A stretch of DNA of 64,000 nucleotides from Microdochium bolleyi (GCA_001566295.1 KQ964245.1:3539524-3603523); one strand, 5' to 3'. Shown: positions 43,055-55,670, counted from the stretch's first letter. Notes: a model not told the origin generated them from the sequence alone. A program made the numbers and translations.

Positions 43055-43840
43055 TCAATTCGCCAAGCGATGACATTCAAGTTCCTTCGTCCACTCCTCC
43101 AAGACATCCGGAGGAACATCCCGCACAATCACATGGATATGTTCCAAGGCCCGGACGCTTTGCAGAGCCACCCAGTTCTTAAAGAACAGCACCTTGTCCT
43201 CGCCACCAGGGCCAAGCTTTTCGATAAAGAACCGATGGACAAAGTCTGTCACATGGCCGCGACTCTCTGATGTCATGTCCCCGACAGTGTTGTCCGTCGC
43301 AATTATCGTTCTGGTCCAGACCACGATGTGTGTCATGTCGCTGGTGAGGCCGTACGGCCAGTCATTAATCAGGACGCGGTAGTCTGACGGGTCTTCAAAT
43401 GGGACCAGAGATGCAGGGACGAAAGGAGGTTTTCCCCATGTATGTGGCAGACGATGACAGAGTAGATAGTTGGTCATGGAGCCGTACTCGGCCTTGGTCT
43501 CGGCCGTCCACTTCATGTACTTCCGTAGATCCGATGGTTTGCGCTTCAATGTGGAAAGATCATTACGACCTGTCTCGGTTGTGAGGTAAAGATGAGCTTG
43601 TGTACACGAACATCACTGGAAGCGGTCCAGGATCTCAGACACTCGAGACTTACGAATGATGTCTGTCATGTCCTGCCAATCATGGTATGGGAACTGCTCA
43701 TCTGTGAGAGACAAGACCCAACGGTCGACATCGGTCAGTGGGAAAGGCGCGTCATCTGCCGACAGGGCAGACTGTCCCGTCTGATCCGCAGCTGGACCCT
43801 CGCTAGCCACGACGCCCGAGTCTTTGCCAACGGGTGGCAT
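43055..43840 (-). CDS. DUF3605-family protein (N-acetylglucosamine-induced-1-like)
   Basis: Two exons, 43840-43654 and 43569-43055, surround an 84 bp intron (GTAAGT donor, GACAG acceptor, phase 1), giving 233 residues. The start is the first real ATG (MPPVGKDSG); the longer frame upstream begins with TTG. The DUF3605 core is clear: PFPLTDVDRWVLSLTDEQF, HDWQDMTDIIRRNDLSTLKR, PSDLRKYMKWTAETKAEYGS, MTNYLLCHRLPHTW, YRVLINDWPYG, and HIVVWTRTII. Family members are cytosolic, common in fungi and sometimes annotated as N-acetylglucosamine-induced protein 1. The biochemical role is not established. The donor chosen restores the conserved II-R-x-x-x-L-x-x-LKR-x-PSDLR spacing, which supports the model. 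Confidence 0.88.
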
Positions 43841-44571
43841 GGTGAGGATGAGAGCCCAGAAGGTCGGTTCAGCCCCTCCGTTGTTCGGCGCGGGTGCGGG
43901 CGCTTGCTGGTGCCAGATACCGAAAAAACGCCGGCTTCGCTCGGTGTGCGATCCGGACTCCAATTCGATTGAGGAGGTACTGTCTCGAGCTTGCAAGGAA
44001 GGAAAGCCAAGTTCTCTTGGTCACTTCACGAAACGACTGAGAAGAGGAGCCCATTACGTGTACAGGGTAAGCACACGAACTACCTGAAGGCATCGTACTG
44101 CCGTGCGCTGGACTGATACTGCGGCCATAGCACTGTTGCCTTGAAGAAGTGGCCAGCTGCTTCGAGACAGAGTGAGCGGCACTTCTTGGTCTGACTGTGC
44201 TGTGGATATTTACAAAGTGATGGCCGAAGTACTATTGCGGAATGTCCCGAAGCCTGCCGTGTTATTGTTCCGAGCTTGCGGGTGCCACCCAACACAATTG
44301 GAGGGACCCTGCAGATTTCAACATCCCTATGAATTTGGAGGTTGGAGGGGCCGCCGAACAGGGTTTCCACTCTGGCACTCTCATCAGCCCAGCGCAATCC
44401 CATCCCGAAGACCCCGACCAAAAACCTCGGCCCAAGTCAACCTCCCAGACCTTCGACTTCTGCCCCGTTTCGGCTCAGAGCTGCTACTTCATCGATCAAA
44501 AGCGCCTGTCACCACCAAGACGCTCAAATCGTGACTCTCCGATTGTCCACGCACGAGCAACAACAGCCACA
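43841..44571. promoter_or_regulatory. Divergent intergenic region DUF3605 / CBR1
   Basis: Holds both promoters. From 44242 an ATG opens a frame that stays open, in frame with CBR1, for 110 codons up to the CBR1 start. See findings. Confidence 0.45.
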
Positions 44572-45715
44572 ATGGGTATCGAGGATCTCGTCATCCCCTT
44601 CACCAACAAGGCCTACCTTGATGGCATTGTGATCCCCGCGGGCCTCCTGGTCGTTGGTGTCTGGATCGTCAAGCCCGACTATGTCGCCTACGCGGCTCTC
44701 ACCGCTGCAGCTCTGTCTGCCTTCAAGTTCCAGCGCATGCGTAAGTACCCACGTCTGTGCTACATCTCACTGGTGCCAGCTTCCACTGCTAACACGCTGG
44801 TCTCTCCAATAGAGCCCAAGAAGGTCCTGAAGCCTGCCGAGTTCCAGGATTTCGAGTTGAAAGAGAAGACCGTCCTCTCTCACAACACTGCTATGTCAGT
44901 TCTACTAGCCCCGATCGTGTGTCTACATGCAAATGCTGACCTGCCACGTCCTTGTAGTTACCGCTTCGCTCTTCCCTATCCGTCTGCGGTCCTCGGTCTG
45001 CCCATCGGTCAACACATCTCTATCGGCCAATACATCGCTCAGCCCGATGGCTCGTCGAAGGAGATCGTCCGCTCCTACACCCCCATCTCGGGAGACGACC
45101 AGCCAGGCCATTTCGACCTCCTCATCAAGTCGTACCCCACTGGCAACATCTCCAAATTCATGGCTTCGCTCGCCGTCGGCCAGAAGATCCGCGTCAAGGG
45201 CCCCAAGGGCGCTTTTGTCTACACCCCCAACATGGTCCGCCACTTTGGCATGATTGCTGGCGGTACTGGCATCACCCCCATGCTACAGGTCGCTCGTGCC
45301 GTCCTCAAGGGCCGCGCCACAGGTGACAAGACCGAGGTCGACCTCATCTTTGCCAACGTCACTGAGCAAGACATCCTCCTCAAGGAGGATCTCGACGAGC
45401 TGGCCAAGTCAGACCCCGGCTTCCGGGTCCACTACGTCCTTGATAGGCCCCCTGAGAACTGGACCGGCGGCGTCGGCTATGTCACCGCCGACATGATCAC
45501 CGTGAGTGGCTCTTCCAACACTAAAGTGCCGAGATTGTCGAAAGTCACTAACCACATGGACACAGAAATGGCTGCCCAAGCCCGCGGACGACGTCAAGAT
45601 CCTGCTCTGCGGCCCGCCGCCCATGATCAGCGGTCTCAAGAAGACGACTGAGTCTCTTGGCTTCAAGAAGGCTCGCCCTGTCAGCAAGCTCGAGGATCAG
45701 GTCTTCGCTTTCTAA
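44572..45715 (+). CDS. CBR1: NADH-cytochrome b5 reductase
   Basis: Four exons (44572-44740, 44813-44894, 44958-45501, 45566-45715) with introns of 72, 63 and 64 bp give 314 residues. An N-terminal membrane anchor lies at about 18-55. The FAD-binding block RSYTPIS follows, then the flavin/NADH-domain motifs GGTGITPMLQ and CGPPPM, and the typical C-terminus KLEDQVFAF. The enzyme passes electrons from NADH to cytochrome b5 for fatty-acid desaturation, sterol synthesis and diphthamide formation, at the ER and outer mitochondrial membrane. The start MGIEDLVIPF fits the family. An in-frame ATG 330 bases upstream could extend the protein. Confidence 0.95.
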
Positions 45716-48210
45716 GCGACCACCCTGGGTCTTTCAACCGAGTCCGATATCGTAGATGGAAAGTTTGCTTCACAGGAATGATTTCACGAGGCAACACGAC
45801 AGGAATCGGTTCTGTACGACGACATATCCAACGTACGGCATCAGACAAGTTCCAGATAGTGTGTCGCCTTGCGTAGAAGTCACTGGGAGCAGACGGTAGT
45901 CGAAACAGTGCACAAGAGGCTCCCGGCTATACAGTATTTTGCGGATGCATCACCAAAAATGGAGGGTCACGTCTAACGTAGCGCAAGACTCTCATAGCTT
46001 TGACATAATGATGATATTCCCACAACACGAGTCAAAGACCATGTCGACTTCGACAAACAAGACTTTGGATCTCAGCGCGCGAGGACCGATATGCACGTGG
46101 ACGTTGAGCAAGGGCGCTGCGCGGACGGTCACATGGCGCGCAGATTAGCGGTGTGAAGTTGCCATAACTGGCACTTTTAAGCTTCCAAGCTTTGGTCGTC
46201 GTGCATCCCCATGTCCATCGCACGGGACGGAACATTCGGAAGACACGAAAGCCATCGCGTCCGATCTCGTCGTAGTTGCGAGAATCGGCAGCTTCAGTGA
46301 GGTCGGGCAATTCCGAGATGTACTCCTCCCCAGTATGTAATTACTGTATGTGCAATTCAGGGCCAGGTACGTGGGATAGGAATCCACAACCTGGACACAG
46401 CTCACTGTCGTGACAGGTTGACGGTTCGGAGGGGTTAGGCGGACCCCTGCACGCTGTTGCTTGAGATTTTGCCGATCTCGGATGGACACGCCCCTCCTTT
46501 TCCCCAACTGGCAGCTCACCAGCTGTTTGCCATCACGGCACGATAGATAGTCGAGATAGGATGGGTGCTTTTGGGAGATTGGGAGATCGGGTCACTGACA
46601 AGGCTGGCTGCATGATCGCCTCAGCTGAGCTTCGTGACTGCCTAATTGACGTCGCTCGACCTTCAGCTCCTCGCCCGCAGCGCGCTGCTACCAACCAATT
46701 TTTTTTTGCAAGACTGGAGCTCCCAAAGCTTGCCCATGGGGCTCGGGGATACACGCGGGAGCGTGCGTGGACTTGGTACTACGCTCGATACGAGGTGGCA
46801 AAGGTGCTTGCGACGACTGGCAGCGAAATGACTGCAGGTACATAGAGTACGAATGGGTCCTTGGGTCGCAGCACGGACAGCGGGGTGGGCTGCTAGGAAG
46901 ATGGACGAGCCGTTGAAGGGGGTACTTATCTTGCCAAGTAGGGAGCACCATACTAGATAGATATTGCAGACGTGCTTTCCGGAGAGGATGAGGTCCTGCT
47001 CGTCCAATCTGGTGGAGATTGGGGTGGTTGTACCGAGTGCGAAACAGGGAGGAGGGTGCTCTGTAGCAGTCGGAGCGAGCGCTGATCAGCTGCTTGATGC
47101 CCCTTGCTGACGGGCATGCCGCGCCTGGGGCTGCATGAAGTGGGCGCATCCCACGGCCCTGGTTGTCGTTCTAGAAGCCCTTGGCCCAAGGCCAGGCGCA
47201 CCCAGGCATTCCCAGGATGGCAGCCCGGACAGGCACCAGAACCGGGGGGGGGAGGTTCAGGCCGATTGAGAACAACACAAAAAACAGACAAAAATTCATC
47301 CGGCGCTGGCGGCACACACGCATACACGCACCTACACACACGCACGCCTGCTTCCAAAAGTCCAGAACTCCGACTCTAGCTCTCGTGAGGCTGCAAGCTG
47401 GGGTCAAGCAAGCAAGCACGCACGGCCCGGCCCAGTCAACAACACCTCACCGCAAGTCGCCTCTCAAGCAGCCGCTGTCAGTGCAGACGATCTATCCAGT
47501 GACAGTCGCAAGCAGCATTGCCCGCTCCCCAAAGCAGCCGTCATCTCCCCCACATCCGGCGCACGCCGCATCCCATCGCATGCCTCTGCCCGCCTGAGAC
47601 ACTCCCAAATCGCACCTCCCGCCCCGGCACGCGCTCGCGACTCCCGTGCTCTGGCTGGCCATTTCCCCCCACTGCCTGCGACTTCTCCTCCACCACTGCA
47701 AACCTCCAGGTGCTTGCTCGACAAGCCCAACAGTGGGCTTCCGGCAGACTCGGCCCAAGACGCCCAGCCGGACTCGACCTAGACTTGGAGCCCGTCCACT
47801 CAGATCGTGCTGTCCCTGCGAGGCTGCCAGCCGTCCCGCCCAGACATAATCCTCACGTCATTGCTCTCGGCCAACCGCGTCACCGTCTCCTCGCTGGCCA
47901 CTGCCTCGTCTGCATCCGCCCGCATTCCAGTCTTGCAGGTCCAGCCCGTTGCCTCTCTGCTCTTGCCAACGTCTCGCCGCTGCGTCCTGTCACGAGACCT
48001 GCAGGGCCAGCCCGGGGTTCGAACCGGCCGAGGCGGAAAGAGCGCCGCTGTGTGTGTCGTTGTTGCCGTTGCGTGGGTCTGCTCTAGATCGAGGATGCAG
48101 GCCTCTTGAGCATTGCTTCTCCCTCTCAGACTAACCTCTCCCTGGCCCCTCGCCCTCGAGTCCACCATCCGCCAACTTGCGAACAGGATAGTCCTTGAAC
48201 GATCTCGACA
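45716..48210. other. Intergenic region, about 2.5 kb
   Basis: This holds the CBR1 3' flank and probably a long 5' leader and promoter for the next gene. The part from about 47.4 to 48.2 kb is C-rich on the plus strand. It contains G9 (47244-47252) and a CA-rich stretch near 47310-47350. Frames open on both strands here are not recognisable proteins. Confidence 0.45.
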
Positions 48211-50253
48211 ATGGCTGATGACACAGACCATGCCTGCCAGCTCGTGGCCCAGCTCCTCGAGAAGCTGGCGTCCCTCGACACCAAGGTCAAGCTTTATCGC
48301 CAGGACATGGCTCAGGAATTCCAGCGGCACTCGAGAGAACTCCTCGGGGATGTCCCCCGCGATGTGGCATCCAGGGTCGAGCAGAGCGTGGCCGACTCGC
48401 TGCACAGCTACCCAGCTTTGAATCCTGGCTTCTCCGATCTCGCCAGCTCTAAGCAGGCCAACCAGATGGTCGACCCTCTCGAGCGGATCGAACTCGACAG
48501 GAGAGCCCGCGCGGGCAGCAGATCACCGCCTCCAAAGCTGCCGCACACAAGCGGAGTGCCGCGCGAGCAGGGTGGTGTACAGAGGAGTCCGCATGAACGA
48601 GAGCGCGAGTTCCATGGTCTGTTCACACCAAGCTATCTTCCCTTGCTTGAGGCTGCACCACCGCGAAGCAACTCCGCGACTAACAGCGTCATACCCATCA
48701 TTACCGCCTCCGCCCCGAGTACTCTTCCGTCGTCCTCCTCATCACTACCCAGAACCCCGTGTGACCGTGTCCACAGTGAACCTAACAATTCTAAAGATTC
48801 CTCTGCGCCGTCGCCATCTTCATTAAACACAGTTGCCACCCCACGGCCAAATCCCACGCGCCGACACACCGAGGAGACACTCTCTTCAGTGACCTCGGAC
48901 GATAGTGGCTCCAGATCACGCCCCCGGAGTGCCCTGCGGCGGTCTTCGAGCACCTCCACGAAAACACAGAGCCCGCGACGGGTACGCTTTGAAGTGGAAG
49001 GCACCGAAGTGCTACCCACAATGTCGCCCATGCTCTCACCGCGGCTATCAGACCTGCCGGGGTCTCCCCTAAACAGCACGGATAATGTTCTTGGGCAGTT
49101 CGAGGAGGGTTCATCCGTGCGAGACAGTCTTGGTGGGACGTATAACGACGATGTGCCAGAGACCGAATTGCTCGGCAGCTCGCCCCCAAGGCCCAAAAAG
49201 GTTTCTTCAACCGATCGTCTGAAGGCGCTTGCACGCAGCTCAACAGAAGACACGTCAAAGTGGACAGTAGTGGGCGATTTACAGGGCAGTGACGACGAAG
49301 AGGACGAGCTGGTGATGGGTGGGCGGAGTGGCAGCCTGCGAGGCATGGTGGCTCAGGCAGCAAACCAGGCACAGCCGAGCCTGGCCGGGATGAGTCAGAG
49401 CAGCGCCGGTCACTACATTAACGACCCGCGGCTGCCCACTCAAATGGGAGCCGGCCTACCTATTGTGCGGGAACGCGACGAGGACGCTGATCCCGAAGAA
49501 GAGCAAGACTACGACAGCAGCGACAGCGACGAACTTGCGATGCCCGCACGTGGCTCCAAGAAATTGCAGCCTTCTTCATCATCAACCGGCACAGCTTCAA
49601 GGCCCATCAAGACTGCCCCGCCTGCACCCAGCACTGGGACCGCAGGAACCTCCAGGTCGTCAGTGCCTGCTAGTGCCAGTACTCCAGCAACATCGACTTC
49701 GGACGGTACGTCGCACGCCGAATCACAGGTCGACGAAGAAGACATGTTTGATTTCGATGACGAACACCATGATTCGTCCAAGGCCTCGGAAAAAGCGAAA
49801 ACGGCTTCGAGCAAGTATATCGATGAGGAGGAAGATGAGGCGGAAGCCGACTCTCCCGTCACAACGCCGTCGAGAAGAGCAGCGCCTCCCCCCGACCTCT
49901 CCTCTTCTGCACCTCGAAACATCACCGCTACAAAATTACCGCCGCCACCCAAGTCCCCCACCAGCGCGATAGCTGCGGGCCTGATGGGAACATCAATGGG
50001 CTCATACAAAGGAAGATCGATCATGTTCGGCGTCGTTAAGAATGAGCAGTTGCACGAGCAAGCCAGCCGTATGGGCAACTTCACTTCCTTTGTGGGCAGC
50101 GTAGACGGACGGACCGGAGTAGATGAGAAAGGGAGCTACCGGCCAGGGAGCATGGCTTTCAGTGGGACGCCCAAAAGCTTCAGTGAGCGCATGCTCAGAG
50201 AGGAGCTCGAAGAGGAGGAAGCTGCTCGGAAAGACGAGTCAGCTGTACCCTGA
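48211..50253 (+). CDS. Mostly disordered protein with RVRF motif, function unknown
   Basis: This is a single exon of 680 residues from ATG (MADDTDHACQLVAQLLEKLA). The N-terminal about 65 residues are predicted helical and look conserved (LDTKVKLYRQDMAQEFQRHSRELL). Most of the rest is Ser/Thr/Pro-rich with acidic patches (DEEDMFDFDDEHHD, IDEEEDEAEAD). At 254-264 lies SPRRVRFEVEG, whose RVRF matches the RVxF pattern that docks protein phosphatase 1. A second ordered block lies near the C-terminus (GSYKGRSIMFGVVKNEQLHEQASRMGNFTSFVGSV). The end is a short charged helix. No catalytic domain, membrane segment or signal peptide is visible. A scaffold or phosphatase-regulating role is possible but is inference from one short motif. 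I do not recognise a named family. Confidence 0.78.
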   Translation: MADDTDHACQLVAQLLEKLASLDTKVKLYRQDMAQEFQRHSRELLGDVPRDVASRVEQSVADSLHSYPALNPGFSDLASSKQANQMVDPLERIELDRRARAGSRSPPPKLPHTSGVPREQGGVQRSPHEREREFHGLFTPSYLPLLEAAPPRSNSATNSVIPIITASAPSTLPSSSSSLPRTPCDRVHSEPNNSKDSSAPSPSSLNTVATPRPNPTRRHTEETLSSVTSDDSGSRSRPRSALRRSSSTSTKTQSPRRVRFEVEGTEVLPTMSPMLSPRLSDLPGSPLNSTDNVLGQFEEGSSVRDSLGGTYNDDVPETELLGSSPPRPKKVSSTDRLKALARSSTEDTSKWTVVGDLQGSDDEEDELVMGGRSGSLRGMVAQAANQAQPSLAGMSQSSAGHYINDPRLPTQMGAGLPIVRERDEDADPEEEQDYDSSDSDELAMPARGSKKLQPSSSSTGTASRPIKTAPPAPSTGTAGTSRSSVPASASTPATSTSDGTSHAESQVDEEDMFDFDDEHHDSSKASEKAKTASSKYIDEEEDEAEADSPVTTPSRRAAPPPDLSSSAPRNITATKLPPPPKSPTSAIAAGLMGTSMGSYKGRSIMFGVVKNEQLHEQASRMGNFTSFVGSVDGRTGVDEKGSYRPGSMAFSGTPKSFSERMLREELEEEEAARKDESAVP

Positions 50254-53200
50254 ACGGCCCAGAGGACTATCAGTATTCAGAGTACCTTAGGGCTTGACGC
50301 GTATGCTTCGACAACGACGCCAAAAATTTGGCGCTGGCGATGGTGGCAGGCGACAGCCGATTTCGGCTGCGTGGTCTCAGGACTATTTTGTTTGTGTGGT
50401 TTCGTCGAACTTCCGGTTCGATTCGATTCGAAACAGCATCTGTAGGCGCACTTGCGTGTTAGCGACGTAATTATATGTGTTTCAGCATTGGCGGAAAGGA
50501 GTACAAAAGAGAGGGTTCCTCATCCTTCTCACACGCTAAATGATACTGGCTCACTCGGCAGTGGCCGACTTTGTCAGGGTCAGAAAGCTGGAGCGCAAAA
50601 GGAAACGGTATCAATAGCGGAGTACACACATCGACATACAACAGAAGCGTTTATTAATCATGAAAGTTGGGTGTTCTCACTGATACGCGATGACATCAGG
50701 AGCGTTGCAGTAATAGCATACAAGTGTGCTCAGTATGGTCTCTTGACTCATAGCAGGGTTCGTTGACTTCTGCCTGCATTGTACGAATGCGGGATGTCAG
50801 CAGGTTCATTTATAGGGGGGCCAAGTTCACATACAGAATCGGGAACGAGTCCTTGATGGCCATTTCATGAGGAACTCTCGCTCGGAGGGAGATAACATGT
50901 ATCTATTATTGAGTGACATCCAGTAGCTTCACGTCGTCTGCCTTATGTTGTACAGAAACGGGGTCTAGGTGGTGGTCGAGGATAACTTGGGATCGAGCTA
51001 CATGGCGGTGTTGACGAGATGGGGGACCACCTGTTGCTCATGCCAGTCAGACTTTGGGCTATCAAGATAGAAGCTCAGAAACACACATTTGGCTCATGTC
51101 CCGTTTGTTTATTCGGTCTTGTTCTGCTTGTTTTGTGATAGGAGACAAAAAGACACCACCGAGCAAGAGAAGAGCCGGATCAGATGCTTGCTAAAGATGC
51201 GTGTGTAAGTAGCGACGGCTTGAGAGGGGACCTCTTCTTGGAGCTGTGACTCTGGGAGGTCTAGGTGTGCTGGTTCGAGTCCTCTGGGCATGGGTTCTCT
51301 ATTCAGGACGGCGCATTATTTGACATGGACAGAGTCCTGATTCTGGTTCGATGATCCATCCTTCTCAGCATTGTGTGCAGGAACTGACCAGAGCTATTGT
51401 GTCGTGATAATGGTCAGAGAAAGGTGTTCTGAAGCGCAGCAAGAGATTATCTTGGGGCCAATTATCCTTTACTTGGGTGCCCAGAAACATGAATCTGAAA
51501 GTAAAAGGACTAACTCACCGATCTTGAATTCAGCCTGCTTCCTCTTGCAAGGACGACTCGCACCAGTCTCTCTCTTCGCAGCTTGGCTGGTTGCAATGCT
51601 CCATGCCCCAAGGGCGGCGCTGTTGCATCTGAGGGCAGATCTCCCCTGGTGTCACCTGGTGAGAGACGAAGTTTGAAACCGATTACTCGCGTCAGGGTTG
51701 CCAGATTCACGCTTCTTGTTTTCTCGCGGCGGCAGTGCTTCTTTCATGCGGACCTGCTATCCTAGGCCTTTGCTTATGGAGACAACGACGGTCACCACTC
51801 TCTCCTCCCACTGCAAGTCGCTGCTCTTAAGTCCTGGTGTTGGGGTGTTCAAGAAGACTCCAGTCAGCATTGCCACGGCTCAAGGTGCCCGCGAGGGACC
51901 TCGCATCACCTCGAACCGAGGAGGAATTCTCTGCTTTGTGGTGGAAGTGGTGAGGTTGTGACATGGACTCCCGTCTATTTCTCTCTAGGTCATGATTTCA
52001 GTCTGCATCGTTAGCATTCCTGGAACGCAGCACGCAGAACATATCAGCACAACGCCTCACTCGACCTCTGGTGATCACTTGTGTAAGGAGTCGAGGTATG
52101 TATTCATTGAGACGTATCTGGGGGGACCGTATGTTTATGTATATACGTTCTGCAAATGTGTAAGTTGAACCCGCCTTTACTCAAACCTCTCGACGGATCG
52201 TTGTTGAAGTTATTTGATGTTGGGGGGTTGGTTGATAGTTCATCCAGAAGACAACAGCCAGCAGCTTAGGCGCACTTTCAATGATAGATTGTATACGATG
52301 CAACCAAGAGCGCTCAGCAACTTCTCCTCTGCCATTAGTCTAGCAAGTAAAGATATAGGAACAAGGCAATACTTCACCTCTGGCGAGGTAGTATCTCTCA
52401 ATTATTTTTCTTCAACGTCACAGTAGTCCGCATAGAGCAACTATAATCTGATCGTTTGGCGGTGGCCTTGTTCGTCGATCCAAGGAGAAGAAGAGGGATC
52501 AACAACAAATTACCTAGACTCCAAACAAAAGCATAACAAAAAAAACAAAAAAAAAACAGGTATAGACTACTTTGCCGCTGCGAGGCTGTCTGGTCCTTTC
52601 TATCACTTACACGCCCCCTTCAACGGTCTTGCTTTCATTTCATTTTTATCCCAACCTTGTTTGTCGTCTAGGAAGTGGCCCGTCTTTACCATGGCTCTGC
52701 TCAAGCACACACGTACGATCTTGCTTCTCTTCACATGCAGCCTGGAGCAGGAAGAAGAAGAAAAAAATGTGCACACTTTGTTCTATCACATATCATATTT
52801 TGACATCCGATCTTGATACCCCTTTTGCCCGACAGAGCACCCGCGCGCGTGCCCAGTCGATCCATCGAGACCGTTACTAGCGTTGCCTTTTCCCGATCGG
52901 CACCCGAATACGGGGCCCATGTACTTTATTACGCTCTGCTATATTCCTGCTTGTTCTTCCTTCTGCTGCTCGTCAGCAGCGGCAGCGGCATGTCACTCGA
53001 TGCAGGCAGGCGGGAGTAGAAGCAAGAAGCACAGCCAAACATGAGCTCATCATTCGTTTTCCCCCGTAACCTTGCTTTCTCGGCTTCCTCCCGCGGCGCC
53101 CGGCGGACTCCTCCTCCTTTGTTCCCTGTCTCTTATGTAGTACCTGACAGGTAGTTGATATCACATCTGCTCTCGATGCTGTGGGAGCGACTTTCTTCCC

Positions 53201-55148
53201 CATGCGACAAGTTCATAAAGTGACAAATCCTTCCGGAGATTTCGACCGGGATTACCGACCTACCCGCATATGCGCGCTTATTGTAATGAGGCGATGGTTC
53301 AGCTTGCTTGCTTGCTTGGGTCTCTACTGCCACGGCGGTACGATTACGACATGCACGTGTGATCACAGTCGCATCGCAATCCTACGTCGGTCAGATCGAG
53401 AACGTCCCAACAAAATCCGTACAAGGACTTGCTTGCGATCATGTCCACAAAGGGCTGCCACGATAGATGCCAAGGTGTGAAGTGCAGCACTCGTTGCGGC
53501 AGACTTCCCGGGCCCGAACATCACCCCTTTTCCCCAGCTTCGTGAATGAGTGGGCGACCTGGACGAGAGGGCCGGCCTTCGAGAGCCGCTCCCCAGGATC
53601 AAGTGGCCCTTCGCCCATCACTCCTCCAGCCGCCGCCAGGTACAGTGGGCGTGCCGTCGTACCACAACCCACATAAAGACATGCGAATCATACCTGTCAA
53701 AGTTTACGGCTTGCCAGGCAGAGCAACCAAAGTCACGATGTGACCCTCAACCCGCGTCGACTTGCCCTGCCGAGCTGTAAGCCATCGGCCGGCCCTACAA
53801 GCGCCGGCCGTCCTGGGGACAAACGACTCCCGGAAGGCGCCGGGATCCTCTTCTTTGCCACCACCAAGGCACAACGAGCGGAGCCTCGCAGATTACTCTC
53901 TCTTCATGTATGCGGACAGCGTCGTGCTGCGTCTCGGCGGCCTAGCGGCCGGCAAAGGGCAGGCCACCACTACGTAGGTACATGACACTAACACCATCGC
54001 TCAAGGGGTCCTCCTCCTAGCGGCACGACGCTTGATAGACAAGTCCCCAAAGCCTTGCCGAACTTGCAGCTCACGCCCCAGGAGCCAGACAAGAGGCTCG
54101 AACGGCACTGTCTCCTGTGGCCGCGAGGTGACATCGCCTCGCTGGACAGACGTACGAGCGGCACTGCTGGACGGTGTGCGAATGCACAGCAGACTGCGAA
54201 ACACCTCTACCGTGGCGTAACGCGCGGCATCGGCGGGAACGTGTCAGGATATGTCTGACGGTCCAAGGGATTTCCCCACAGAAGGCCCAGCGGTCCGTAT
54301 GGCGCAGGCGAATCGCCGAGGAAATGGGAAACGAAACCAAGGAAAACGCCCACTGTTGGTCCTTTGAGGATAGAGCAGCCAGTAACAATCGCCGCCGTCG
54401 TTGAACGACCGCCAGGTTCCCCGTCGACGCCACGCTCCGCCAGTGCGAGGTGCGGGCTATAACAGAGAGGCCCCTGGCGTTATGTCAGTTGCGAATCGTT
54501 CAGACGCGATGTGACGCTGCACGAGCAAGAGCAAAAAAACGATGTGGGAGGGTGGATGGGGCTCGGGTCCCCTACGCAATAAACAAAAGAACGTTTGTTT
54601 CAATGGGCTGCCTTCCGATTTCGCATGGGAGGACCGGATATTCTCCGATCCTTTCACATGCTTCCCTAGCTGCCACCAGCTGCTGGCTGTTGTTGATCCC
54701 CGAGAGTCTTATCCGAGTTCGTTCATTTCTTTTGCCCGCCATGCCTGAGACGTGATGTCGATGCAGTCGAACTGTGAACAAACAAAGCTCGGCGGCTGTG
54801 ATAGGACGCCGAGAAATATAGACATCCTGCCTCTTCTGGACGGCTGCCTCGAATGACTTGCGCGCAGCCCCGGGCAGCCATTCCGGAGGAGCTGCCAAGT
54901 TGGCAGTGCTGTCACATCCCCCCCACCACGAAGAGAGTGACAGGCCCCGGGTCATCCGCGACAAACTCAACTGGCCACACTTGCAGCTGCAGAGGTTGTA
55001 AATGTCGTTTCCGTGAAGCGATGATGACTCGGGTCTGCAGTGCGTGCGCAAATCCGAGTCTATACATCTGGAATCTTTCGCACGGCTCGCTCCTCCGTGC
55101 GAGCCACGGGTGATGATGGCGGTGGGATTCAGAGTGTCCTGGAGTGCT

Positions 55149-55670
55149 TCAAAGACTCGTTCCATGACCCGGGTTACTCGAACTGGGAGAGCGCTCAGCT
55201 TGCAACGTGCAAGTTGGCCTGTCGCTTTGCTGCCTGAGCTTGATGTATGGAGAGTGCAGCCGGGACTGGTAGCGGGCAGCCGGTTTCATAGCCCGTTTGA
55301 CAGTGGAGGAGACATTCTCCGCTGGTTCTAGAGCAGCCTCGACCAGTGTTCCCTGGCCAAGCAAACCTGGTGAAGCCAGCAAAAGTTCGTGCCTCTCAGG
55401 TCGCCACCCGTCGACCTCCACATCATTCTCCCTCTGTGTACAGATGAACCGAATCTTCCCGCCAACAAGGACCCCATGCTCAGAATCATGTTTAATGCTG
55501 ATGAGGGGACTCAAGCCAAACGGCTTATCGATTATCGGAACGACCCCATAGTGTGCTGCGGTGGGCGCCTGACGTCGAGCCAGGGGGCCTTGCGTGATGA
55601 TGCGACGGGTAGAGCGTGTGTATTCCGGGAACCACGTTTCGAAGGCCCCAGTATTAAAAGCGGTTGACAT
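55149..55670 (-). CDS. Doubtful hypothetical protein, 173 residues
   Basis: An ATG-started frame (MSTAFNTGAFETWFPEY) with fairly protein-like composition: few runs, and mixed hydrophobic and charged residues such as HYGVVPIIDKPFGLSPLI and ELLLASPGLLGQGTLVEAALEPAENV. It overlaps another minus-strand frame (54572-55165) by 17 bases in a different phase. No domain or motif is recognised and no introns were found. It may be chance, a lineage-specific gene or a gene remnant. Confidence 0.22.
   Translation of the reverse strand: MSTAFNTGAFETWFPEYTRSTRRIITQGPLARRQAPTAAHYGVVPIIDKPFGLSPLISIKHDSEHGVLVGGKIRFICTQRENDVEVDGWRPERHELLLASPGLLGQGTLVEAALEPAENVSSTVKRAMKPAARYQSRLHSPYIKLRQQSDRPTCTLQAERSPSSSNPGHGTSL

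Noticed and set aside
48010..48035. Possible tRNA T-arm around GGTTCGAACC
   Set aside because: Only a short palindrome; no cloverleaf can be drawn.
51262..51290. Possible tRNA: GGTTCGAGTCC box B-like sequence
   Set aside because: The flanking bases do not form a T stem and no matching A box, anticodon arm or acceptor stem could be folded upstream.
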